Part shown: piece after piece, positions 6,817 through 13,034 of the stretch
Position numbering within the stretch: the first letter of the stretch is position 1
Layout: the number at the start of each line of letters is the position of its first letter
Source of the DNA: an uncultured Eubacterium sp.
GTDB lineage: Bacteria > Bacillota > Clostridia > Lachnospirales > Lachnospiraceae
DNA length: 15,568 nt
Direction of reading: 5' to 3'
Assembly: GCA_904502145.1 (NCBI GenBank)
Contig: CAJGDH010000019.1
Location: 1-15,568, forward strand
The notes under the pieces: model-generated
Told to the model about the DNA's origin: nothing
What the model saw: the letters and a program-made list of their open reading frames with translations, nothing else
Database searches by the model: none
Program-made: the position numbers and the translations under genes

Positions 6817-8037
6817 TCAGGCACCGAGAGATTTCTTGCCTGTAACAGCGCCTTCAGCGATATACTCTTCGATCTGGTCTTCTGTATATCCAAGCTCTGC
6901 CATGATCTCCTTGGTATCGGAACCCTGAGCTCTTGTCTTTTTGAATTCAGGCTGGAAGCTGCCGAATTTCACCGGGTTGGTAGGGATATTTCTCTTACCG
7001 GTGGGGCAGTCAAGCTTGGTCATAACTTCGTTTGCCCAAACCTGCTCATCCTCGTATACATCCAGCGGAGTCATACAGGTCTCACAAGGAACATCATTGT
7101 CCTTGAAGATCTTGCGGATCTCTTCCAGAGTAAACTTGCCGATAGCATCGTCAAATACTTTGACCACTTCCGCGTTCTTGCCAAGCTGGTTCATCCTGTC
7201 GCAGTTGCAGTATTCGTAATTATCAACAAGATCTTCCCTGCCGATCAGCTTCATGATCTTATTGAAATCGCGGTCATACTCAGGAGCGCACATAGCCAGG
7301 AGCTTGTCATCCTTGGTACGGTAAACGTTGTTGGTCGGAGCAATAACTTCGAAACGGCTCTTCGGATAGGGGTTGCCGTACTGGGCGGAAACCATACCTG
7401 TGCTCAGGAAGAATACTGCTGCATGGTGGAGGGATACGGTAACCTTGTCGCCGAGGCCTGTACGTGTACGGTTGTAGAGAGCCGCACAGATACCGGAAGC
7501 CAGGGAAAGGGATACCTGGAAATCACCGAAACCGTTGGTGGGGATCATGGGGGCGCTGCCCTTGTTAACGGTTGTACCGTAAACACCACCACGGGCCATG
7601 TAACAGGTTACATCGAATCCTGCGCTGTCCTTTTCCGGACCTTTTTCACCATAACCGAGGCACTGTGTCCAGATTACGGAAGGATATTTCTCCTTGAAGG
7701 CATCATAGTCAAGACCGAGTCTTGCCAGAGATTTGGAACGGATGTTGGTAATGAATACGTCGGCTTCCTTGAGAAGCTTGTCCATTACTTCCATACCCTT
7801 GGGACTCTTTAAGTTGATGGTCATGAATCTCTTGTTCATGTTGGACATATCGAATCCGAGATTCTCATCGTCTGTGTAAGGCATATTGAAAACAGCACCC
7901 TGGGTACGTCCCGGATCGCCTTTTCCGGCCTCTACCTTGATGACATCAGCACCCCACTCGCCCAGAACACGCGCACATGTGGGAGCAGCAAGGAAAGTTG
8001 TAAGGTCAACTACCTTTACGCCTTCTAATGGTTTCAT
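6817..8037 (-). CDS. CaiB/BaiF family III CoA-transferase
   Basis: This cytosolic enzyme moves CoA from one acyl-CoA to a free acid, recycling the thioester bond instead of spending ATP. The open frame extends to a TTG at 8079. I chose the ATG at 8037 (MKPLEGVKVVDLTTFLAAP) because AAAGGATGA lies at a proper distance upstream, and the resulting 406 residues match the usual CaiB length of about 405. Family signatures include GADVIKVE near residue 30, NKRFMTINLKSPKG near 68-81, DVFITNIR near 94 and AGFD ending at Asp142, the expected nucleophile that forms the aspartyl-CoA anhydride. It follows the divergent acyl-CoA dehydrogenase after a gap of 112 bp that holds a hairpin. The dehydrogenase-transferase order is the same as caiA-caiB. 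Donor and acceptor acids are unknown. Confidence 0.93.
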   Translation of the reverse strand: MKPLEGVKVVDLTTFLAAPTCARVLGEWGADVIKVEAGKGDPGRTQGAVFNMPYTDDENLGFDMSNMNKRFMTINLKSPKGMEVMDKLLKEADVFITNIRSKSLARLGLDYDAFKEKYPSVIWTQCLGYGEKGPEKDSAGFDVTCYMARGGVYGTTVNKGSAPMIPTNGFGDFQVSLSLASGICAALYNRTRTGLGDKVTVSLHHAAVFFLSTGMVSAQYGNPYPKSRFEVIAPTNNVYRTKDDKLLAMCAPEYDRDFNKIMKLIGREDLVDNYEYCNCDRMNQLGKNAEVVKVFDDAIGKFTLEEIRKIFKDNDVPCETCMTPLDVYEDEQVWANEVMTKLDCPTGKRNIPTNPVKFGSFQPEFKKTRAQGSDTKEIMAELGYTEDQIEEYIAEGAVTGKKSLGA

Positions 8038-8064
8038 TCTAATGCTCATCCTTTCACAAAAACA

Positions 8065-8103
8065 AATACGTCCATTCAAAGTTTTGGTTCAAATGGACGT
8101 ATT
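8065..8103 (-). terminator. Intercistronic hairpin with T-rich tail (attenuator or processing site)
   Basis: A perfect 12-bp stem AATACGTCCATT/AATGGACGTATT (8065-8076 with 8092-8103) encloses a 15-nt loop. On the minus strand it is followed by TGTTTTTGTG. It lies between the ACAD stop and the CoA-transferase ribosome binding site. The stem is only moderately GC-rich and the T-run is broken by G, so partial termination or mRNA processing that sets the ratio of the two proteins is more likely than a full stop. Confidence 0.5.
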
Positions 8104-8149
8104 AGGTTATCAAATCACTGCACAGGGAACTCCCTGCATGTCACAGAGA

Positions 8150-9370
8150 TTATTTTACTTCGTAAGCGCTGTACGGAATACGTCCGCCGCATGCATCCAG
8201 GCCACGGAAAGCAGTAAGTCTCTGAACTGTACGAGGACCTTCCTCAAGCCACATAGCACGGCAGTCACGATACAGACGCTCTACAGGGCCGTAATCGCTT
8301 CCGTCAGGTCTTGTCACGAGGTTGTTCTTCTCGAAGTAGCCGATTCCGCCGAAGATCTCGAGCATGCAGTCGGAAACTTCACGAACAACGTCGATGGACA
8401 TAAGTTTACACATAGCAGCTTTCATATCGATGTTCTTGCCTGCTTCGTAGTCTTCTGCGAAATCCCAGATAGCAAGACGAAGAGCATTGATCTTTGTACC
8501 GCAGTCAGCGATATCCTGCTGGATCTTCTGTCTCTTGCAGAGCGGTTTGCCGAATGTTACACGGTCATGTGTACGTTTGATGGTCATCTCAAGCATTCTC
8601 TGAGCCATACCAAGGTTGGAAACAGCGATATGAGCACGGGAAACTGCCAGGGAGGACATAGCAACTTCAAGTCCCTGTCCCTCTTTACCAAGTAAGAATC
8701 TCTTATGAACTCTCATGTTGGTGAAGTGAAGATCAGCATGACCTGCACCACGGCAGCCCATCATATGGGTCATGGGGATGGTCTCAAATCCGGGTGTGTT
8801 GATATCAACAAGGAATGCGGAAAGAGAGTCATCTTTGCTGGATGTAGGATCTGTCTTAACAATAAGGTATGTGTAATCGCAGCAGTCTGTATGGGAGATG
8901 AGAGTCTTCTCACCATTGATGATGTAGTAATCCGGATCATCGGGGTCTTTCTGAGCGATCGTGTGAAGGTCGGCACCTGTACCACCGGTTCTCTCGGTTA
9001 ATGCGAAGTTGATGTAAACGCTCTTATCCTGGAATTTCGGCATAAGTTCTGCTTTTAATTCGTCGCTGCCGTAATCATCAAGGATTCTCCAGTTAAGGTC
9101 TGCTGCATGATGCAGATGCATACGCATTCCGCCCGGTCCACGGGAGAACTCTTCCTGAACCATGAGGATCTGTTTTTCTGTCAGTCCCCAGCCGCCGTAC
9201 TGTTCCGGAAGATAGAAACGATAAAGGTCGTTCTTGATTGCAAGATCATAGAATTCCTGTGGGAATACGTTCGTTACTTCGATCTCTTCCTGCATTGCGT
9301 CGAACGGGCCTTCTGCCAATTCACGGATCTGAACTAAATAATCCTGGAATTGCTGTTCTGTTAATTTCAT
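8150..9370 (-). CDS. Divergent acyl-CoA dehydrogenase / enoyl-CoA reductase (CaiA-like position)
   Basis: This is a 406-residue FAD flavoprotein of the acyl-CoA dehydrogenase family, acting on the alpha-beta bond of an acyl-CoA. The three-domain layout is complete. An N-terminal helical domain includes LPEQYGGWGL (54-63). The beta-domain FAD loop reads ALTERTGGTGAD (123-134) where most relatives have TEPGAGSD. The C-terminal domain has RVTFGKPL and LYRDCRAMWLEEG, with Glu377 aligning to the catalytic base. A segment of about 12 extra residues (about 347-360, NNLVTRPDGSDYG) lies between the GGIGY and LYRD motifs, near the expected active site. The ATG at 9370 follows a strong AAGGAGG. The gene has its own promoter and precedes the CoA-transferase. 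By analogy with CaiA it could run as an enoyl-CoA reductase. No EtfAB partner is in view. Substrate unknown. Confidence 0.92.
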   Translation of the reverse strand: MKLTEQQFQDYLVQIRELAEGPFDAMQEEIEVTNVFPQEFYDLAIKNDLYRFYLPEQYGGWGLTEKQILMVQEEFSRGPGGMRMHLHHAADLNWRILDDYGSDELKAELMPKFQDKSVYINFALTERTGGTGADLHTIAQKDPDDPDYYIINGEKTLISHTDCCDYTYLIVKTDPTSSKDDSLSAFLVDINTPGFETIPMTHMMGCRGAGHADLHFTNMRVHKRFLLGKEGQGLEVAMSSLAVSRAHIAVSNLGMAQRMLEMTIKRTHDRVTFGKPLCKRQKIQQDIADCGTKINALRLAIWDFAEDYEAGKNIDMKAAMCKLMSIDVVREVSDCMLEIFGGIGYFEKNNLVTRPDGSDYGPVERLYRDCRAMWLEEGPRTVQRLTAFRGLDACGGRIPYSAYEVK

Positions 9371-9427
9371 AATAGTTGGTCCTCCTTATTTTTTATCAAG
9401 TTGTATAAAGTGTCGCCTGATATCCTT

Positions 9428-9457
9428 ATTATAATGTACAAATTTATCAACTTCCAA
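9428..9457 (-). promoter_or_regulatory. Promoter of the ACAD-CoA-transferase unit
   Basis: On the minus strand TTGGAA (9457-9452) and a perfect TATAAT (9433-9428) are separated by 18 bp. The pair lies between the LysR terminator and the ACAD ribosome binding site. The start site would be near 9421, giving a leader of about 50 nt. Confidence 0.55.
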
Positions 9458-9514
9458 TCGTTTCTCTTTAAGTAATGCCTATCAATATATAACAATTTCT
9501 TATACTTATATAGC

Positions 9515-9548
9515 AAAAAAATAACGATTCAGAATAACTGAATCGTTA
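9515..9548 (-). terminator. Rho-independent terminator after the LysR gene
   Basis: A perfect 11-bp stem TAACGATTCAG/CTGAATCGTTA (9522-9532 with 9538-9548) has an AATAA loop. On the minus strand it is followed by seven T residues (9521-9515). It lies 25 bp after the LysR stop and ends the ligase operon. Confidence 0.85.
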
Positions 9549-9573
9549 CTTTAAAGTGATAATTTGTTTTCCC

Positions 9574-10494
9574 CTAGTAAATGGAGTAATGATCAGCCAC
9601 ATAATTGACAAACAGTTTGGTCACATGCGTCTGATATTTTTTCTCGTTATAGACCATATAGACGATCCGGAAATCGGACGGAACATCCCTGATCCTCAGG
9701 ATGGAGATCCCCGGGAAATTCTCAAGATAAGGCGCCATGGCGATACATCCCACCGGATCCTTGTAGAAGGTCTCCTCATTCTTTCCCTGCATCAGGGTGC
9801 CGGCCAGGAAGAGTTCATTGGGATACTCACAGTGGATATCCTCCCTCCTGAAGCCCAGGCCTGATTCCAGCATCATGTTGACATACTGTTTCCCGATCAG
9901 CTGAAGCTCGGAATAGGTGAGGATCGGATAACCCGCGATATCCGCGAGGAGCACGTCCTCCTTGTCCGCCAGGGGATGGTCGGAACGGACAATGGCCACG
10001 GTATCCTGGGTAAGTACGGGGATGGCCTTCATCCCGGGAATGGGATAATTGTAGGTACAGAAGCCGATATCGTATACCTCGTTTTTCAGATTATTGATGA
10101 TATTCTCCGTCTGCCCCTGATGAATGCGGAATTCGATGCTGGGGAAATTCTTCCGGAATTCATTGATGATGGAGGGAAGAAAATTGCTGTGGATCGTGGT
10201 GATGGCGGCGATATCGATATTGCCGCTGAGTTTGCCGGAATGTTCATGCATGATGGAGATCCCGTTGTCCAGAATCTTCAGGGAGTCGCTGACATAACCG
10301 TAGAACTCCTTCCCGTACTTGGTCAGTTTGATGTTTCTTCCTGATTTTTCAAAAAGCTTAAGCCCCAGCTCCTGCTCCAGAGCAGAGATGGCCCCGCTCA
10401 GTCCCGGCTGTGAGATATACAGCTCTGAGGAAGCCACTGTATAATTCTCTGTTTCTGCCAGTTTGCAGAAATATCTCAAATGCATCAGATTCAC
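9574..10494 (-). CDS. LysR family transcriptional regulator
   Basis: This is a 306-residue DNA-binding regulator, probably responding to the pathway substrate or an intermediate. Residues 1-60 form the winged helix-turn-helix: LRYFCKLAETENYTVASSELYISQPGLS is followed by LEQELGLKLFEKSGRNIKLT, the classic LysR pattern. Residues about 90-300 form the effector domain, including VYDIGFCTYN and AIVRSDHPLA. The start is a GTG at 10494 sharing one base with the TAG stop of the preceding gene. AAGGAG lies 6-7 nt upstream, which favours this GTG over the ATG three codons later. It is the third gene of the ligase operon and is followed by a terminator, so it probably controls its own operon. The promoter dyads at the ligase and tct operons are plausible targets, but they do not show the classic T-N11-A pattern. 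Confidence 0.94.
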   Translation of the reverse strand: MNLMHLRYFCKLAETENYTVASSELYISQPGLSGAISALEQELGLKLFEKSGRNIKLTKYGKEFYGYVSDSLKILDNGISIMHEHSGKLSGNIDIAAITTIHSNFLPSIINEFRKNFPSIEFRIHQGQTENIINNLKNEVYDIGFCTYNYPIPGMKAIPVLTQDTVAIVRSDHPLADKEDVLLADIAGYPILTYSELQLIGKQYVNMMLESGLGFRREDIHCEYPNELFLAGTLMQGKNEETFYKDPVGCIAMAPYLENFPGISILRIRDVPSDFRIVYMVYNEKKYQTHVTKLFVNYVADHYSIY

Positions 10495-11111
10495 TAGTAT
10501 CTCCTTCTCTCCCTGTGGGGGACGTAATTCAAATCGACATCTACATTGGTTACCTTGCCTGTGATCTTACTCACATAATCACTGTCCTTGGGTTTTTTCA
10601 TGGAACTTCTCTCCAGGGGCAGCGAGATCAGTCCCCTGCCCTCAAAGAAGAAATAGGCCACAAACCCTTTCTTACAGCGGAATCTGCACTCTTCACAGGG
10701 ATCCTTGTCACAGTAGGCGTAGGCATCATCCCCGGAAAGACCGAACACTACCGGGGGATAAGGCTGCCTGATAAAACGGAGGATGCCTCCGCTGTAGGTT
10801 CCCAGCCAGATCCAGACCGGTTTTTCTTTCATATCCTTCCCGGACCAGGTAAACTTTACCGCGTTCTCGTTAAAACTTCCGATGATCTGGTAATCCAGGG
10901 TCAGATCATCAAACTCGTCCGGGGAATGGGGGATGATCTCCTCCATCTGCACATCGCAGCAGACGGGAGCTTTCGTGGTAAATGACATGGCCTGCAGCAG
11001 ATTGCCGCATTTACTGCAGTGGTAAAAATGCACCGGTGGTGCGTATACCGATGGTTTATTCCCCATCTTGGCCCTCAGATGGCCAAATCTGTTTTTCTCT
11101 GAATTTGCCAT
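10494..11111 (-). CDS. Desulforedoxin-like two-domain cysteine protein of unknown function
   Basis: This is a 205-residue soluble protein with no signal peptide. Residues 28-60 closely resemble the desulforedoxin iron domain. Cys32, Cys35, Cys51 and Cys52 give C-x2-C-x15-C-C, the same spacing as in desulforedoxin and in the N-terminus of desulfoferrodoxin, with VCCDVQMEEI matching the usual VCCGxxM pattern. After a linker, residues 65-165 are beta-rich. They vaguely recall a superoxide reductase domain (VWIWLGTYSGGILRFI..., then AYAYCDKD where desulfoferrodoxin has AYEYCNxH), but the iron-binding histidines are not apparent. A second cluster, C134-x4-C139-x2-C142-x3-C146, could bind a metal or Fe-S centre. 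It lies between the ligase gene (23 bp gap) and LysR (1-nt overlap), so it belongs to the pathway. An electron carrier for the flavoenzymes is possible, as is a zinc-binding accessory protein. The function is not known. Confidence 0.8.
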   Translation of the reverse strand: MANSEKNRFGHLRAKMGNKPSVYAPPVHFYHCSKCGNLLQAMSFTTKAPVCCDVQMEEIIPHSPDEFDDLTLDYQIIGSFNENAVKFTWSGKDMKEKPVWIWLGTYSGGILRFIRQPYPPVVFGLSGDDAYAYCDKDPCEECRFRCKKGFVAYFFFEGRGLISLPLERSSMKKPKDSDYVSKITGKVTNVDVDLNYVPHRERRRY

Positions 11112-11134
11112 AGATTTCTCTCTCCCGTCCTCTT

Positions 11135-12781
11135 TTATGCTTCCTTCTCAGGCGACTCTGCCGCCAGTCTTCTGTCCAGCTCCTTAACCAGGAGGTTCCT
11201 GCGGATCTTACCTGAATCCGTCATGGGGATCTCATCGATGAACTCGATCCTCTCCGGGCAGAACCATTTGCTGACGTCGTTGGCTCTTAAGAAAGCATGC
11301 ATGGATTCCAGGGTGGGCAGGTCATCCCAGTTTTCCGGGACGATAAAACCGCATGCCCGCTCGCCGAATCTCTCATCCTTCATGGCGCAGATGCCGATCT
11401 GTTTGATCTGGGGACATCCCATAAAAGCTGCCTCCATCTCACAGAGATTGAAGTTCTCGCCGCCCCGGATAATGATATCCTTGATACGGCCGGAGATCTT
11501 GATGTGCCCCTCGCCGTCCCCGTAACACAGGTCACCGCTGTAGAACCAGCCGTCGTCATCCAGGGCCTCCGCCGTATCCTCGGGATTCTCCAGGTAACCG
11601 ACAAAGACGTTGGGGCCTCTGGAGATCTCCTGACCTTCCTCACCGGGTTTCACGTCATTGCCCTCTTTGTCAATGATACGTACCTCGATATTATCCATGG
11701 CGATACCGGACCATTTTCCTTCCATCTCCATAGCTTTCTCCGGCGGGACGATCACATGGGGAACGCTCTCCGTCGACCCGTAGCACTCACAGACGATCAG
11801 CTGGTGCTTCTCCCAGGCATGCTTGGTCATCTTGTAAGGTACCGGGGCACCGCCACAGACATAGAACTTGAGGGAGGAGGGCTTCTTGTAGCCCTGATCC
11901 ATCAGTTTCAGGTAGTCGTAGATAAAGGGGGTGGCTCCCATGGAGTAGGTACATTTCTCCTCCTCCATCATATCAAGGGCCACATCGGGCCTGTAGGGTT
12001 CCAGAAGGACCAGGGTGCCGCCGTAAAGCATGTTGGCCACGATCCCATGGTGGAAACCGATGGCATGACTCAGGGGACAGGGCATGAACATCTTGTCCTC
12101 CTCCGGAGTCAGACCCAGCATCTTATTGTAGACCAGCTCGCTGGAAATGATGTTATTGTGGGTTAAGAGAACACCTTTCGATCCCTTGGTGGTTCCGGAG
12201 GTAAAGATGATGGCAGCCACATCGTTGGAGGTGCAGTCCGGTCTGGGCAGCCTGTCATACTTCTTTTCCTCAAGGATCCGGTCAATATAGAAATTGGTGT
12301 CGTCCATGGGGGGACCGATATAGACCGTGTCCGCATCGTGATCAAGGAGAGCTGAATTATGCTCCATGAAAACACGCATATCATCGCCCCGGTAATCGGC
12401 GATACAGAAATTCATCTTTGCCTTCATCCGGTTGACAAGTTCAACCCACTCGTCCCCGCCGATCCTCATCTTGAAGCCGCCCATGACCACACCGAGTTTG
12501 AAGCAGGCCATGACGATCACGGCATACTCATTCCTGGGAGGACAAAGAAGGGAGACCCGATCTCCTGCCTTCAGTCCTCTCTCCGCCATAAAACCGGCAA
12601 TGATATCCGCCTGGCGGTCAACTTCTTTGTAAGTATACCTTCTGCCGAGATTATCAATGAGGTATTCCTTGTCCCCAAATTTTTCCACGGCTTCATTCCA
12701 GTAGTCAAGAAGGGTCTTCTCGGTCCATAAACCCTTCTCCTCATAGATCTTCTGTTGGGCTTTGTTGATCTTCAATTCCAT
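11135..12781 (-). CDS. Acyl-CoA ligase (AMP-forming, CaiC/AliA-like)
   Basis: This 548-residue cytosolic enzyme activates a carboxylic acid with ATP and CoA to the acyl-CoA thioester, the expected entry step of the pathway. All ANL superfamily motifs are intact: the nucleotide loop FTSGTTKGSKG (193-203), YGSTE (334-338), GWFYSGDL with Asp417, the hinge region GRIKDIIIRGGENF (431-444) and the catalytic lysine of SGKIRR (Lys525). The N-terminus (KAQQKIYEEKGLWTEKTLLDYW) and length recall cyclohexanecarboxylate-CoA ligase and CaiC-type enzymes, but the acid cannot be read from sequence. The ATG at 12781 has GAGG upstream. It leads an operon with the desulforedoxin-like gene and LysR, behind its own promoter with two dyads. 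Benzoate, cinnamate, bile acid or carnitine-type substrates are all possible. Confidence 0.93.
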   Translation of the reverse strand: MELKINKAQQKIYEEKGLWTEKTLLDYWNEAVEKFGDKEYLIDNLGRRYTYKEVDRQADIIAGFMAERGLKAGDRVSLLCPPRNEYAVIVMACFKLGVVMGGFKMRIGGDEWVELVNRMKAKMNFCIADYRGDDMRVFMEHNSALLDHDADTVYIGPPMDDTNFYIDRILEEKKYDRLPRPDCTSNDVAAIIFTSGTTKGSKGVLLTHNNIISSELVYNKMLGLTPEEDKMFMPCPLSHAIGFHHGIVANMLYGGTLVLLEPYRPDVALDMMEEEKCTYSMGATPFIYDYLKLMDQGYKKPSSLKFYVCGGAPVPYKMTKHAWEKHQLIVCECYGSTESVPHVIVPPEKAMEMEGKWSGIAMDNIEVRIIDKEGNDVKPGEEGQEISRGPNVFVGYLENPEDTAEALDDDGWFYSGDLCYGDGEGHIKISGRIKDIIIRGGENFNLCEMEAAFMGCPQIKQIGICAMKDERFGERACGFIVPENWDDLPTLESMHAFLRANDVSKWFCPERIEFIDEIPMTDSGKIRRNLLVKELDRRLAAESPEKEA

Positions 12782-12828
12782 AGGTTTTACCTCATATATA
12801 TCTAAAACTTATAATTAAGTGGTAAATC

Positions 12829-12845
12829 TATAGTTACTTACTATA
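12829..12845. promoter_or_regulatory. Candidate operator dyad at the ligase -10/start region
   Basis: TATAGTTACTTACTATA is a perfect inverted repeat with 6-bp arms and a 5-bp centre. It begins directly downstream of the predicted -10 and covers the likely start site, a position suited to a repressor or to autoregulation by the LysR protein. Function is inferred. Confidence 0.35.
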
Positions 12846-12874
12846 ATTTTAACGCATTTGATTTTATAAATCAA
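12846..12874 (-). promoter_or_regulatory. Promoter of the ligase operon, with a dyad over the -35
   Basis: On the minus strand TTGATT (12874-12869) and TAAAAT (12851-12846) are separated by 17 bp. The -35 is part of a perfect 17-bp dyad, TTGATTTTATAAATCAA (12858-12874 on the plus strand), with 7-bp arms and a 3-bp centre. The spacer also carries an element nearly identical to one at the tct start site. The weak boxes and the dyads suggest a regulated promoter. Confidence 0.55.
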
Positions 12875-12948
12875 GGCAATAATATGATTATTTTAGTTTT
12901 TTTGTAAACTATATTTATAATGAAAAAAAAGCAAAAACAATAAAAGCG

Positions 12949-12987
12949 AAAAAAAAAGGATACAGATTCCAGATGGAATCTGTATCC
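12949..12987 (-). terminator. Rho-independent terminator after the acyl-CoA dehydrogenase gene
   Basis: A perfect 13-bp stem GGATACAGATTCC/GGAATCTGTATCC (12958-12970 with 12975-12987) has an AGAT loop. On the minus strand it is followed by nine T residues (12957-12949). It lies 47 bp after the stop codon and separates this gene from the ligase operon. Confidence 0.93.
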
Positions 12988-13034
12988 TATATATCACTTT
13001 ATCCTATTAATTGTTCAGAAAAGTGCATATATGA

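Noticed and set aside
8038..8079. N-terminal extension of the CoA-transferase from a TTG codon
   Set aside because: The TTG lies beside a stable stem with no ribosome binding site in front. The ATG at 8037 has one and gives the normal family length.
8123..8136. CAGGGA-AC-TCCCTG hairpin just after the divergent dehydrogenase stop
   Set aside because: The arms are short, the loop is too small without losing a base pair, and no T-run follows, so I see no clear role.
7886..8695. Plus-strand open frame (269 codons) across the CoA-transferase and ACAD genes
   Set aside because: It overlaps two well-supported genes on the other strand and crosses their intergenic hairpin. No recognisable domains.
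9392..9450. Repeated TTTATCAA (9392-9399, 9443-9450, also 2073-2080)
   Set aside because: This is a short AT-rich word near promoters with no consistent position relative to the promoter boxes. Chance is a sufficient explanation.
11297..12166. Long plus-strand open frame (289 codons) opposite the ligase
   Set aside because: It is antisense to a gene with every expected catalytic motif, its translation matches no family I know, and it has no good ribosome binding site. Codon bias of the real gene explains the open frame.
6817..12781. Identity as a carnitine (cai/bbu) cluster
   Set aside because: No BCCT carrier or CaiD-type hydratase is present, and the ligase and dehydrogenase are not adjacent. 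The similarity is of enzyme classes only.
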